Of a DNA stretch of 64,000 nt, positions 21,580-34,969 are shown one piece after another. How positions within the stretch are numbered: the stretch's first letter is position 1; each line of letters begins with the position of its first letter. Origin of the DNA: Selaginella moellendorffii (taxonomy: Eukaryota > Streptophyta > Lycopodiopsida > Selaginellales > Selaginellaceae); NCBI RefSeq assembly GCF_000143415.4, contig NW_003314261.1, positions 5,988,822 through 6,052,821 of the forward strand. The letters run 5' to 3'. The notes beneath the pieces are model-generated. The model did not search any database. It was not told the DNA's origin and worked only from the letters and a program-made list of their open reading frames with translations. A program made the position numbers and the translations under genes.

Positions 21580-24500
21580 TGCCCATGCAGCGTTCACATG
21601 GAACACAAGGTGCATCTTCCCCATCTTCCGAGGAAGTCAAAGGCGGTAAGCCACTTTACCAATTTGAGCCTCAATCTTATAAGGCCCCATGAATCTACTT
21701 AAAGAACTCAAGATTAGTTCATTTCTAGGAATATATGCATTTTACTTTTAAGTTAACTTACGGTTGATCCCGCTTAGTAACTTTAGGTTTTTGGTGTTCA
21801 GCCACACCTTCTCCCCAAGTTAGAATTCTATGTCTACACATTTCTGGTTTGTGTATTTAATTTACCTTTGTTGAGCCCATTCCAAGAAATCCCTTACTAG
21901 ATTTCAAATATTGAGTCTTTCCGCCGTGAACACTTCTATTGTGGGCATGATACTTGGCCATACCAAGTTCCACAGGACCTTCAATAGCTCGCCCATTGAT
22001 GACTTCCCATGGACTCACCCTGATACTCAAATGTGGTGAACTATTATAGCAGATTTAAGCAAGTCCCAAATGACTTACCCAATCAGTCTGGTGTCCGAAA
22101 ACATAGCATCCCAAATAATCCTCTAGTTACCTATTCACTCTTTCTATTTGTCCATCGGTCAAGAAGTGTTATTCTTATCCAACTTGACTTAATAGCCAAT
22201 ACTTGTCTATGGGTGATAGGCTATGCTAAATTTCAACTTGGTGCAATATTATTCCAAGAAAGTTCTCCAGAACTTACTCATGAAGATCTTATCTTGATCT
22301 AAGATAATCTCTTCTAGTCTTCCCCACACTCAAACCGCATCCACTTCCGCTATAGTAGACATAAAATGTGCCATTTTTGAAAATTGGTCCACCACTATGA
22401 ATATCACATCAAACCTCTCACTTGGAGGGAATTCTATGATAAAGTCCATCGTAAGACATTTCCATGGATGATCTAGAATCAGGATGCTTTGTAACAAGCC
22501 CCCACTAGCCTTCGTCACAGCTTTGACTTGCTGACATGTTGAATTTGTCTTTACATAATCTTGAACGTCCTTAGCCATGGTTAGCCAGTGATACTTCCTC
22601 TTGAGTAAGCCCATCATCTTGGGCACTCCACTATCTCCCACAAGAGGTCCATCATGACACTCTTTTAAAGTTACCTTCTTTAATTTTTCTTGTAGAACAT
22701 ACATCCTTGTTTGTTTATATTAGATGAGTCCATTGCGTTCCGCATAACTTATTTTTTCTTCAGTTAGCAACTCACCTTTTTGGTGAGCATCCTACACTTC
22801 TTAGTGCCTTAACAACACTTCTTGTGCTAAACCATCATTTTTATATGTTGTCCACACATCATCTCAAAAAGTTATTGTTGCACTAGACATCATCAACTTC
22901 AAGCTTGCCTTTCAACTTAGAGCATTTGCTATGATGTTGTTCTTCCCAAGTTTATATAGAATCTCGCAATCAGACTTAGCCAAAGCATTGGCCCATCGAC
23001 CTTATTTTCCTCTTAAGTCGAGTTGTGATAAGAAGTGTTTCGTTGAGACATTATCCGTGTAAACTTTAAAGTGCTTCCTAAGGTAGTGTTGCCACTTCTT
23101 GAGCACCTTGACCACCACAGATAATTCTTTTTCGTGAGCAAGCCACTTTTGCTAAGCTTTGTCCAACTTCTTCAAGAAGAATGCCACTAAATGGTTGTCT
23201 TGCTTCAAAATTGCACCCAACGCAAAGTATAAAGTGTCCATTTTCTACCTTGAAGTCCTTACCAAAGTTTGATAACACTAATAAAGGAGTTTTCCTCAAC
23301 TTCCCTTTGAGGTGGACAAATGCCACCTAAGATTCCACTATGCATACCATCTTTCCTTTTCCCGTTTGGTCTATTAAAGGTAGAGATACTCTTAAATAGT
23401 GTTTAATAAACTTTTGATAATAGTTGCATAGCCCCAAGAACACCCTCAACTCGTGTACATTCGATAGTCATTCCCATTCTTGGACCATTTGGACCTTCTT
23501 AGGGTCCACCTTGAGCCTGTCCTTGCCCACCATATGCCCGAGAAATTTGACCTTTTGTTAAGCAAAGTTACATTTACTCTTTTTAGCATATAACTTAGTT
23601 TCTCAAACACCGTCATCAAGTGTTCGGTAAACTCCTCTAGTGTTTTGCTATAGATTAGGATATGGTTAATATAGATGATCACGAAGTGATCCAAATAGGG
23701 TAAAAAAATGTGGCTCATTAGTGCTGAAAACATTGCCAATGCATTATACAGCCCAAAGGGCATCACTAGAAACTCAAAGCTTCCATACTTTGTCCGACAA
23801 GTTGTCTTCTCGACATCTTCCTCTGCTACCCTGATTTAGTAGTATCTTGACCTTAGGTCAATTCTCAAGAAGTATTTTGTCTTTCCCAACTTATCGAACA
23901 GGTTCTCAATCCTTGGTAAAGGGTATTTGTTCTTCTTTATATACTTGTTAAGCAACCGATAGTCTATGCACATGCGCATAGATCCATTTTTCTTTTTCAC
24001 AAATAACATCGGCACCTTATATAGTGACTTGCTCAACCTAATATACCCTTTATCCACCAACTCTTCCAATTGGCACTTAAGGTCCTCAAATTCTTTTTCG
24101 TTCAAATAATAGGGGGGACAAACCACCGCCTTAGCACCCTCGACTAGCTCGATTTTATGTTCTATCAGTCATATGGGGGGTAACCCTACCGATAACTCTT
24201 CTGGCATGATATCTTGAAATTGATCCAACACCCGCCGGATCACTAAAGGTACTTTTTCTATTCCCATCTTTATATCACTCCTCATTGAGAGTAAGCACAA
24301 AAATGCTGCTTTGGTTCCTTTAGTGAGTTGTCCTCTCGTGGACACCAAGTTCAAGTAGGAGTCTTTGGTTTTACGTTGCCCTACCTTTAGATCCTAGGCT
24401 TCCATGTTGGATCGTTCTCCTTAAGCATTCGTTAGTATCATAAGGTTTCTACTTTGTTCATGTAGGGCTACAATAAATCAATTGAATCAATCCATCTTGA

Positions 24501-25854
24501 AGATTACATCAAATCCCGCCACATCTAATATGGTGAAATTTATATTTACTTTCTATGTCCCTACTTCGACTCTTGTTTGTCAAAGTACCTCATCGGTGCT
24601 TTGGCTACCTTAAACAAACTCTATAATCCTTGGTTCCCCTAACCACTATATCGTTAGTTCGGTTTGCCAGACTATGTTTGCAACCACAAAATTATCTGAA
24701 GCACCCGTGTCAATAAAGATCTTAACAAAGCTACTTCCGAACTTCCCTCAAAGGGTTGGTAAATGTTGCGAATGACTTTTTACCAAAGTTGCTTGCTTAA
24801 TGAGTAACTTTGAGCTAAGGATTGGATCACATACCTCAATTTGGATTTCACCGCACTTAATGGCCATAGCCTTCTTTGGGTAGAGATATTCTCTCAAAAA
24901 ATGTCATACTTCACCACGATTGAAGCATACGTTATTTCCTATACTACTAACCAACTTGACCTTCTTATCCTTATGTGTATCCCTTTTCACTTGACTCCCC
25001 CACATACTTGCTCGCTAGCCACCGAATCTACCTTTCTAAAACCCTAAGGACTCATTCTTAGAGAAACTCTTCTTGAATTTCTCTTTATCATATATCCCCC
25101 TTGGTTTAACTCCTTTGCTAAAAGTGGACCCCAACCCTGTTATATCCCCCTTTCGTAAGTTATCATTGAAATGCACCTTAATAGTTGCATCTAATGCTTC
25201 CTTGTAGTTGGTCGGGTTCTAATGCATTACCTCACCTTGAGCCCAAGTCTACAAGCCTGATATGAAGGCATGGAATGCATCTATATCACCCATGTCTGTG
25301 ACAAGTATTCTCTTTACCATAAACGCATTCACATACTCTTGAATGGTTCTTGTCTGCTTCAGCCTACTCAGCTTATACCTTATATGTAGAGTAGCATTCA
25401 GAGGAATGTAAGTTGCGCAGATCCTCATCTTCATCATTTCCCAAGTGGTCACAGATCCTTTGTTGGCTTTATTGTTCTCCACCAAGACTTAGCATTATCT
25501 ATGAAGTATGGTGTTTTGCACATGGACCTTCTCCGAACTCGGTAACTACAATGCTCGGAAATAATCCTCCATATCAAAAAACCAATCCTCCACTACTTTA
25601 TAGTCATTCACTCCCTTGAAAACCGGTGAAGGCTCTGATTTGTACTTAAGAATTGCTTGAGGGACTGATTCTACTTTGGTTTGTTTGACCTTGTTCGGTT
25701 CCACTTTAGTCCTTGCCAAAAGGTCCATACCTTTTGTACTACTAGCACCTGTAGCTTTTTGCTTTCTCTTCCACTTTTCATCACACTTTAGCTTGCATAC
25801 AAGAGTTTCCAACAGAGCATTGGTTTGTGCTAATTCTCCTTCTAAAATGTCCAA
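21580..25854 (-). pseudogene. Ty3/gypsy gag-pol, heavily decayed
   Basis: Read from high to low coordinates in normal gypsy order. Gag is at 25854-25249 (KTRTIQEYVNAFMVK). A protease region follows near 24700-24400. The RT start is at 24126-23836 ([28 protein letters not shown]) and the RT second half at 23766-23446 (MMPFGLYNALAMF). Degenerate RNase H text lies near 23330-22900. The integrase zinc/core region is at 22704-22330 (CHDGPLVGDSGV, DYVKTNSTCQQVK, WKCLTMDFI). The pol tail near 21800-21580 reads WLNTKNLKLLSG and LVFHVNAAW. Many stops and frameshifts separate these parts, and the RT YxDD box reads YINH, so it is dead. Confidence 0.85.
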
Positions 25855-26070
25855 TCAAACCTTGAACGATTGAACCTCACCACCAAACTTCTATTTAGAA
25901 GTTTCCTCACTAAACTCCTCCTCATATAAGGATTCCACATTTATAGCTTCTTGTTCTGCCGGAGGCTTCAGCTCTAGAGGAGGTTCTGTCTCCGCCTTGG
26001 TTCTTTTACACTTTACCTTTACCATCTCCCAGCAATTTGCCTCTATCCTTTGCTAGAACTAAGGAAAAGG

Positions 26071-26081
26071 CTTTAATACCA
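26071..26081 (-). other. Primer-binding site of the gypsy element
   Basis: On the minus strand, TGGTATTAAAG follows TTTACAAT. It resembles the Met-tRNA PBS and marks the inner end of the 5' LTR that begins on its high-coordinate side. Confidence 0.6.
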
Positions 26082-26659
26082 AATTGTAAATCACAAAATT
26101 TTCCTTTCCAAATTGCTAGTTTACCTTGTTTATCCAACCACCACGACCTTGGCCTTAGCTAAGTTCCCTCGCTAAGGTTTCTACTTATTGTATCAGCTCC
26201 TACTTAGTCCTATTTGGTTTTAGCAACTCACTACAAAAACAACAAAGCATTAGCTAGCCATTCATGCCAGCCATTCCCAAACTCTTTCCCAATCCCCCTC
26301 CCTGGGTTAGACTAAATTTAAGGTTTCGCTACACTCCCTGCATAAACAGCCAAGCACACCAAACCTTTAAATTCTTGACATCCCTTGGTACAATAAAGCT
26401 TGATCATGGTACCATCTAAATCCCAAGCCTTCGATGCAATACTTGCTTTGGGACACTAGGGGGAAACACTGTGGCATAATGGCCAGGTATGGGTACCCCT
26501 ACTCCCCCACTTCCATCCTAAAGGGAAGGCCCAAGCCTAAGAGAAATTGAGGACCAATGAACCACAATGTACTTAAGTGGGGCACCACTCTACATGAGCC
26601 AAGAGCACCGTAGTCAGTTTCCTTTCTGAGAGTGGAAGCTGCTCTTGAGCACTTCCTTG

Positions 26660-27050
26660 GGTGGCCCCTCCGGCACCACCTAAGTCCATGCTCACTCCCA
26701 CCTAAGCCCCTAAACCCTAGTCTCAACCTTAAGTCAGTTTGGAAGCACCACTAGAGAGTTCCTTCAAGACTAGTTCCTGGACTTCACTATCCACTCTATC
26801 TCGAACTTGATCTCAGATCTTGGACTCGGTCTTGATCTCAGTCTTGAACTCAGTCTCGAACTCAGTCTCAAAGTTGGTCTTAGACTCGATCTTAAACTCG
26901 GTCTCAGAGTCGGTCTCGAACTCGGTTTCAGAGTTGGTCTCAGACTCGATCTCAGACTCGGTCTCATCCAATGAACTCTTTATTATTTTGGTCATGCTTT
27001 CGAGGATCCTTTAGCCTATGACACTTCAAGGAGTTGGTTCCTTACAACTG
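26660..27050 (-). repeat. Inverted-repeat arm with hexamer array (right)
   Basis: Reverse complement of 21095-21480, with a shorter hexamer array (about 26790-26970). Both arms bracket the gypsy remains, so the hexamer-type LTR appears here in two opposite orientations, as it does in the first 4 kb. Confidence 0.75.
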
Positions 27051-28665
27051 CCTTGTCCAATCTACATTTGACCATGCTCAAATTTGAAAGAGCACAGAGT
27101 TGCGTCTAGCCATGGTTGGCTAAGGATCACTGATAGCACTTGTGAGGATGCTCCCAAAGCAATATAGTCCATAATCATAAAGTCAACTGTAGACTTGTGG
27201 CCATAAACCAAAATAGGTACATCACAACAAATCTCTATTGGAGTTCAGCTAAGGTCTTTAACACAATCATTGAGTTCTCGATCATCGTAAAAAGCAAGGA
27301 AGATGCCCAATCTGATGCTCTTGCCTTCAAGGATCTTAGGAATAGTTCTCTGAGACAAGGGATTTTCTATGATCTAGTTGTACCCCAAGTAAGCTTGAAA
27401 TTAGTTGACGTGATTGCAAGCCGAAACACCTAATCCAAGATAGAACTCTGGGAGGTCCATTGCCCTATGAAGAAAGTGGATAGCTTCCACCATCGGTGCA
27501 ATGTTTTGATCACTCTCCTCTCTGGAATTTGCTATGGATGATGAAGACTTGCTTGCTGACAATGCCATCTAGTAGTCAAGCTCACATCTAAACCTTGAGA
27601 ACCTTCCTCTAAATTGTGTGTAAGGGGAGCTTGTACAACAACAACACGAACAACATGTACAAATGGGCATCAAACTCCTGAGATGCACTATATGCCAGAA
27701 AATTCCTACCACTTATGCAATGAAATAAGGCTCAAAACAAAAACCCTTAAACTGCTCATAAAAAGCTCCAAAAATCATAAAACAAAACTCATTGGAAAGC
27801 TAGAAACAAGCACAACAATCTCATAGAAAAGATAAACCTAAAAATCTCATTCAAATATGCTTAAAACCCTCATAAAAACTGGCAAATACATACCCAAATG
27901 AAAAACATGAAGATCCCACAGCTACTAGATCCTAAAATCCTATTTTTGGGCTCATTAAAAGCTATATCTAGGATCTATTTAGCAGTGTAAAACAAAATCA
28001 ACTTGTACTGCTCAGATTCATGCGAGAATGCCCCAAACTTTCTCATGCTCTAAATAAAGGAGCACAAGAGAAACGTTGTAAACTGCTAGATCCCAAAGCA
28101 AAACTCACATGCAATGACTCTAGAGAAATCCTGTGAGTAGATTTATCCGACAAGCCAAAGAAAGATGGAAGATCCATTAAGCACTGAGCTTCTAAAGTGA
28201 TTACTACATGCACTATGAAGAAAACTTGTTTGCATGTTGTGCTCTAAGCACAGAATTGAGAAATTCTTGATGCTAGAATGAAGCTCTTAGCAACATCTAC
28301 AAACCCATCATCTCAATTTCCCAAATAAATCAACAATCAAAATGTGAAGAGGAGAAAATGACTATTCTTGGCCTAGAAAGAAAGAAAACTCAAGAAATCT
28401 TTAAAATTCAAATATGGTGCTTAGAATTTTGCATTTGGGCACACACATCTTTGCTTCTAAAATCTCCCTAGTACCGGTGCCATTATCACAACACAAATCT
28501 CTCATGAATTTGCCCTAAACCCCAAGAAAAACCAAAGAACATCTGGAAGAAGGAAATGAACAAAACCAAAGTTCTTCCTTTATATCTTTGTGTATTTCTT
28601 TCGTACTTGCCAATCAGGCTAGATTGAAGCTACCATTGGAGTAACCTTGCTCATGAACGTTTTCA
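27051..28665. other. No confident gene; dispersed repeat at its end
   Basis: A 78-residue ORF at 27197-27433 (RYITTNLYWSSAKV) has no motif I recognise. 28360-28545 matches 62610-62800 in the same orientation and is a member of a dispersed repeat. Confidence 0.4.
28360..28545 (+). repeat. Dispersed repeat, copy A
   Basis: Shares GAAATCTTTAAAATTCAA, CATCTTTGCTTCTAAAATCT and CCCCAAGAAAA with 62610-62800, with scattered substitutions and small indels. Confidence 0.7.
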
Positions 28666-29139
28666 TCAATCATTCCACTCTAAACAATCAAAGTTAGTAC
28701 CGTGAATGATGAAAGAAAGCTTCTTGACATTTTCTCTAGTCTTAAGTCTTCCTCCGGGAAACTTGAAAAACATATTCTGCTGCTTATGGGCAATGGCCAA
28801 CCCTACAAGATCTTCGTCCCTGTCCCTCACACCACCCTTTTCACCGACATTGGCATCACTGCTGACCGATCCCAAACTCCTAGTGGAGAATTCTTGCAGC
28901 CTTGAGATCTTCTCGTTGGTGATGCTGTTGCTGTTGCTGCTGCTGTGATTCTGACTTACATGTAGCATGAAGTTGACTCTACCATTGGGACTTCTAGATA
29001 GCCTTTCTGTCACCATACTATCATAAAAAGCTGTGACACAAAACCATACCCCAACCAAAAGACTTCCTTTAGCTATGATAGCAAAACTTAAAAGCACGAT
29101 GATTACCTGTATCCCAAAATATTCACTGACTTTCTCCAA
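28666..29139 (-). CDS. Hypothetical ORF with one hydrophobic segment, possible gene fragment
   Basis: A 157-residue frame without an ATG at its start, so it could be part of an exon. A strongly hydrophobic stretch (VIIVLLSFAIIAKGSLLVGVW) is followed by a Ser/Asn-rich and then a charged tail (GVRDRDEDLVGLA). A splice-donor-like CAG/GTAATC lies just inside it. I do not recognise a family, and it stands in repeat-rich DNA without visible neighbouring exons. Confidence 0.25.
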   Translation of the reverse strand: MEKVSEYFGIQVIIVLLSFAIIAKGSLLVGVWFCVTAFYDSMVTERLSRSPNGRVNFMLHVSQNHSSSNSNSITNEKISRLQEFSTRSLGSVSSDANVGEKGGVRDRDEDLVGLAIAHKQQNMFFKFPGGRLKTRENVKKLSFIIHGTNFDCLEWND

Positions 29140-31268
29140 AAAGAATAGATATTAGAGGTTCCACTTTGAAGAAAGGATCAATGTAATCACTGCTAACAAT
29201 AAAGGATATTGATACTGTAAGCGACAAGATCATATAGGTGAAATATATTCATCATTTGCCTGTATACTAGCATTTCTTCTTCAATGCCTTCATCTTCCCA
29301 ATACTTCTGATTTGTTCCTATGCAAAGACATTCAACCTACATTCCAAAGACCATAAATCACATACATACCTGTTCCAAGGCATACATTCTGGAGACTAAG
29401 AAATGGTGGTGATATAATAACAAAATGTGTTCACTAGTGAGAAAGAAACTTATCAATAGTGAAGAATCAAGCCACTGTAGGAGCTCACTCTTGTTTCCTT
29501 TCCAATGCTGCACAATGACATGAGAGAGGGTCAAACATGGAACCCCCAAATATGAACAGCCATAACCATTCTAACAAAGTGTTACATTTAAACTGTCCAT
29601 CTAAAAAATCCAAAGGTAAGAGAATAGCATTTTTAAATAAAGAACTATGATATTAGGATTTTGTAGATGCTAATGAAATAAAGTATCAAAACTCATTAGT
29701 ACAATTTTGGAATCTTTTAATGGTAGTAATCATCAAATGGGGCACAAAACTTGTTTCTAATATGAGGATATCTAAAATAAAGTTTTATTGTCTGTTTGAT
29801 TTTATGTGATGCTTTCTCTATTATAACACCTACAAATGCCACTTTTTATTTGTGGCTATGGAGGCCATTAAAATTCAGGTTACAAGATGATCATGGTACA
29901 ACTACTTTATTATTAAAGTTAAAGAACTTCGCTAGTCATACTATTTGGTAGGGTTTGAGACTTTAGATATATAATTTCAATGTTATTTATCATTTAGAGA
30001 GTTGTAACCTATAGGTTTGCTTAAACTTGTTGAAAACAATTTTTGCCAAGAACTCAATTGGACTCATATCACATGATTAAAGAAGTTTTGATAAATAATA
30101 AAGCTACTAGTCCTTTATGTCCAACTTTTTCTTAAAAAATTAATGCATGTAAAATTGTTGGAATGTTAAAGAGTTGCTAATGTGCTCACTTGTGTATAAA
30201 CTTTATCTAATAGGACTTTAGTTGCATCTCACCATTTTCTCAAGTTTACCCCTCAAAATCTATAATATTTTATATATAATTGATTTGTTAGGGTTAAATG
30301 GAAGATACAACCTGTGCCATTTGTCGAGGGTGTTGTCAGCCACAAGAAATTTTAAATCCTTAACTTCAAGTGGAGTCCTAATACCATGGCTTTCATCTTG
30401 AGTTTAAACTCTTTTTAAGGTTAATCTAGATAAATAACCCAAATCTTTATATATGTTATCCCTACAAATTGTATTGAAATTTTTTTGTTAGTACCTCAAG
30501 TTTCTAGAGCATAATCATGATGAAAAGTGTAACACAACCAATGTCACACATATTGCTCTATCAAGCTGTGGGCAAGGAAAAATCCTTAGCACCTAATCAA
30601 ATAACAAACCACTTTTTGTCTTTGTTTTTATAACCGCTTGAATACTTAGTTGCAAGCAAATTATACATGTAAAATAGAATGAGTTATTTTCTTGGATCTG
30701 AGAGCATATAATATATCTAGATTGGGAATTTCTGTCCCTTTTGTAGTCATTAATTGTAAAATGGTATCTAGAAATTCATATTTTGACATTGGTTCATAAG
30801 AAATTGTTAGATAATTTTTATCTATTGATATGTGTTCTTGTTGTTTGTTCCTAGTGTGTACTACTCCAATAAAGTCCACACATGTAGGTGTTGTGTTATT
30901 GTAGATTATTGTGTTTTTTATTTAACACTAGAGTTTTAGAAAGATTTTTGAACTCCATCTTCTTCAAATCCATCTTTATATATATATTTTCTTCATTTGT
31001 CAACATTGTCTCTTCAATAATTTCCATTTCCTTAGTATATATAGTTTCTTCAAATTCAATTGAAACTCCATTTATAAATATTGATTCCTATATTATCACA
31101 ATTTCATCAGCTAGATTTCACAATTTCTAGATCATCCACTTTGGACTCAATTAGGTCTTCTTTTTGGACAAGTTGATTATATCCACTATGAATTGTGGTT
31201 TTTACAATATTTTTGGTATGTAAACTAATGATAAATCTTTTAGTAGCTACTTATGGATATTGCCTCAT
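29140..31268. other. AT-rich, no gene seen
   Basis: Only short ORFs on either strand and no repeat boundaries that I could define. Confidence 0.5.
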
Positions 31269-31939
31269 TGTAGTGCATATGATCATGGAATGAGATTTAG
31301 ATATATTATCATTGTGGATTTTTGGAACTTTAAGGGATAAATAGGGAATAAATAACTATTAAGGGCTCTTTTATCAAGCAATTGCCCCTTTTTTAATTGG
31401 TTTAAGGGAAAAAGATAAGATGCATTATATGTGGTATTAGAGTAAATAGCACGGGTTCAATTCCCATTGATTAGTAGTTATTTAAAATATAATATACCCT
31501 TGAGCAAAGTATATTCTTACCCCTAAATTTGAAATCATATATATTAGGCATTCATACATATGTCCTTCCTTTTATAGAGTATCCACAAACGAAAGTATCC
31601 ACCATAGGATTGTAGTACAGGTGGATGATTAATTACTTTACATGAAATAGCTAGTTAATATAATGGAAGGATTAGTACATTTTGTGCGGAAATGGAGGTG
31701 TTGGTTCCCCTTGGCTCTATAAAAGTTGTTAGTCAATAGTCAATGAGAACATTAATATATCTAAAGGGGGGGGGTGGTGTAGTCCATTTAATTATGGGAT
31801 GAGATTTAGATATACTATCATTATAGATCCTTGGAACTTTAGGGGATAAATGGAGATAAAATAACTATCAAAGGCTTTCTTGTTAAGCAATTGCTCATTT
31901 TCCAATTGGCTTAAAGGGAAAGAAATAGAGTGCACTACA
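31269..31939 (+). mobile_element. TRIM retrotransposon, complete, 671 bp
   Basis: LTR 31269-31429 and LTR 31778-31939 (161-162 bp) begin TGTAGT and end at TATA/TACA. The PBS TGGTATTAGAGT starts at 31432 and a purine tract (AAAGGGGGGGG) stands before the second LTR. The internal part of about 350 bp is non-coding. Flanks CTCAT and CTCTT are a probable 5-bp target duplication with one change. Related copies: solo LTR 34808-34969 and an inverted partial at 59771-60190. Confidence 0.8.
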
Positions 31940-33174
31940 CTCTTCATTTAACACATTGGCAACATGTCCATTTGTAACCACCATATCAACAATAACTCCA
32001 CTTGTGAGCACATAGTAACTTGAATTAAGAATGTAATATCTTCATTAGTAAAATTAATTATGAACAATATTTAATCAACAAGAACAATCAATCATCATAG
32101 CTTGATATAGAGCAATATTTTTGGGATAGATATGTGTTGGATTGATATTATTATTTTGGCCACTAAGTTGCTTAGTTTTTATAACATTTCCAACAAACTG
32201 TCAATATCTTGAAAGCATTTTTCAAAGAATATATTATTCATAGTTTTTTTATCTTATAGAATTCAATATTATATACCAATTATTCTTCTATTAACATTAT
32301 CTTGATTTTAGTGTGTTAACTAATTAATTTGTGTAACAAATGTAATTTTTACCCTTTACCTTATAGTGATTTACCATAAGATAATTATAGAGCGAAACCT
32401 ACACCCTTAGACATGTGGGCCAAGGGCAATAGAGCAAAACCAAAATTCAAGGCTTTGGGCCACTGAATGAAGAAAAAACTCCCAAGTATAACACTAAGGA
32501 GCATAGGAAACTAAAGCCTAGAACAACTCTCAAATATACAACCCAAGGAGTGAAAGGACAAAAGCATAAAATGATATTAGAATAGTTCTAAAGCTTCTAG
32601 CATCCCAATATTATGACCAATAGGCAAAACAAAACCAAATGGAATTTAGTACTATTTTAATATACTAATAGCCTATTGCAAGGATATAGGGTACTCTATC
32701 AACTAACATGGTATAAAGCCTAGATTAGACCCAAACCAAACATAAAACAAGGATGAGGCATGATAGTGAGGGTGTTTAGCAAATATGGTAAGCTATCATT
32801 TAGTGATATTAAAGAACTAATCTCAAAATGTGTAGGTTCTTTATAAACTCTTTCCAAGTGCTCTAACTCCATTATGCTTCAACTATCACAAACCCCTAAC
32901 TATCCAAGAGAGGCTGAGAGCCATGATCCACTTCTACAAACTCCATAGCTTGAAACTTGCTGGGGATTTTTCCCATGCCAACTCCTTGACAGCCGACAAT
33001 TGTGGTAGCCTCAATTGCATAGAACTAACCCTGACTATGTCATCCTAGCCCTATTCTTGCAGTCCAGCCAGCCTTCTCCAACATCCAAAAGCCAGGGTTC
33101 TCACAGGAGAGCAAGCCATGGCCATTGTCCCTTGACAAACTTATTTGCCCTCATCATTGTAACTAATGTGTCTA
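31940..33174. other. AT-rich, no gene seen
   Basis: No credible coding frame. Text such as GCATAAAATGATATTAG is unstructured, and the next recognisable feature is the LTR at 33175. Confidence 0.45.
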
Positions 33175-33797
33175 TGTCGCGAATATGACTTCGGGTATCA
33201 AAAGTTACCTATCGGCTAGTCCTTACGGACACTCTTACCTTACCTGTGGGGGGTTCCAAATGTATAGTAGGGATAGTGGGTAGGTCGGGCATGGCCAACC
33301 AACCTGAGGCATAGTCTAGCTCCCACTTGCGTGCCTGTCCTTGTTTTGCGTCTAGCTTGGGTCTAAGCCCAAGTTCCATTCCATGCTAGCTGGTGGAGTA
33401 CCCATGTCCTCGCATTAGGCCACTAGTATTCCGAAATAGCGCCGGACTCTGTTTGGCTCTGTTTTGGGTGCTGGTCTTGGCATTGGGATGCTGGTTACTC
33501 TAGGACTATTCCAAGTCGCTTCGGGCTCCTATTCCTTCGCTCCTTGGGCTGAATGCTTGGGAGTTGCTCCGTGGTTCGGTTCCATCACTCCTTGGCTTCA
33601 TGCTTGGGAGTTTGGCACCGTTCCTTCGTTCAGTGGCCCAAGGCCTTGAACCTCGGGTTCCACACCACGTTCCTTTAGACACGTGGCATGTGACACATGG
33701 CATCTGTCACGTGGCACAAAGAGGGTTTAGGTTCCGCTTCGTGGTGTTATCCTATGGTAAATCACCATAGGATAAAGGGTCAAAACCGTGCGCTACA
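33175..33797 (+). repeat. Left LTR of LARD-like element
   Basis: Starts TGTCGCGAATATGACTTC, matching TGTTGCGAATATGACTTC at 39213, and ends GCGCTACA just before the PBS. An internal deletion joins CTCTTACCTTACC to TGTGGGGGGTTCC. Confidence 0.8.
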
Positions 33798-33799
33798 TT

Positions 33800-33811
33800 T
33801 GGTATCAGAGC
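33800..33811 (+). other. Primer-binding site, initiator-Met tRNA
   Basis: TGGTATCAGAGC, the standard plant Met-tRNA complement, two bases after the LTR end. Confidence 0.9.
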
Positions 33812-34807
33812 ATGAGTCTCAGCGAGTGCTATCCAATGAGATTGGGCAACTAGTCTCATTGCATACACAGAGATGAAAACGATAATCCGAGTGGGTACAC
33901 GTTTGGTGCAAAGGCTTCGCAATCATTCCTTGGGTATGGTTTTTGTTACCTTTTTATACCGTGATAATGTGAGCTTGCTCTTGGGCTCATAAGAGGGATT
34001 GAGTTATTCTGTTCGTACAAGTTTGAGCTTGGACTCGTGAGTGAGGCACATTAGCAACTCAAGGTTACACTTTGAGTTTGCAGGATTCATATTAGCCTAT
34101 CGTTGGTTCCATGAGTTGTTCCATGTGCCATGGGTGAAAGTAAACCTGCCCTAGGTTTGCTATGAGTGGCAAATAGGCTAGTTTGTAGCTATTAAACATG
34201 GCACTAGTGGATCCTTCTTAGGCATGATTACAAGTGGATCAATCAAGACTGGGGATTAGTCTATTGGTTCAAGTAGTTATTGCCATGCTCTCTCATAAAC
34301 TTTTCTTGGATCAAACTGAAGGCAATGCGAAAGCAAGCTTCAGGTTTAGTCAAAGATGAGGCCGAAAAGAGAGTCATCAGGAACGAAGGATCAAACACGT
34401 AAATCATCTTCTCTTCTTGGAGAGATGATTTGCAACGAAGTGTGACTCATTGCTCATATTCACAATATGCAATCAAAAGTCCCTACCTTGATACATATTG
34501 GAAATGATAGTCTTGCAAGTGGTGAGTTGTGGGATGGATAGCAGTGAAGCGCTAAACCATTTTATCTAGACTTGCTATTGGGAGACTTGGGTTGCAATGC
34601 TCAATTCTTTTCCGGGGAACTTTGCTATTGCTCCTTGAGTATCTTGGTGTTGGATTAGTGTTGAGTTTGGTCAGATAGAGAATGGCATGAGCTTGTCCAT
34701 GTTGTGAACAAAAGTTAGTGGTGTTAGGTGTTATAAATCTCTATTGGTGGAGTGTGGCATTTATGTTACATTTTGTCAAATCGAGTTGGCACTTGATAGT
34801 CACATAG

Positions 34808-34969
34808 TGTAGCGCATGTGATCATGGGATGAGATTTGGATATACTGTCACCGTGGATCCTTAGAACCTTGGGGGATAAATGGCGATAAAATAGCCACTA
34901 AGGGCTCTCTTATTAAGCAATTGCCCCTTTTCCAGTTGGCTTAAGGGGAGAGAGATAAAATGCGCTACA
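34808..34969 (+). mobile_element. Solo LTR of the TRIM family
   Basis: 162 bp, starting TGTAGCGCAT and ending ATGCGCTACA, flanked by CATAG and CATAA. It matches both LTRs of the TRIM at 31269-31939 along its length. It is best explained by recombination between the two LTRs of an inserted TRIM. Confidence 0.8.

Noticed and set aside
27197-27433. 78-residue ORF as a gene
   Set aside because: No recognisable motif, no supporting exons and repeat-rich surroundings; a chance reading is equally likely.
31432-31470. tRNA-like text (TGGTATTAGAGT ... GGTTCAATTCCC) resembling a B box
   Set aside because: It directly follows an LTR end and serves as PBS. No acceptor stem or A box at the right distance was found.
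33464-33770. Overlapping ORFs in the LTR (also at 53853-54181)
   Set aside because: They lie inside LTRs, are not preserved between LTR copies and show no protein motif.
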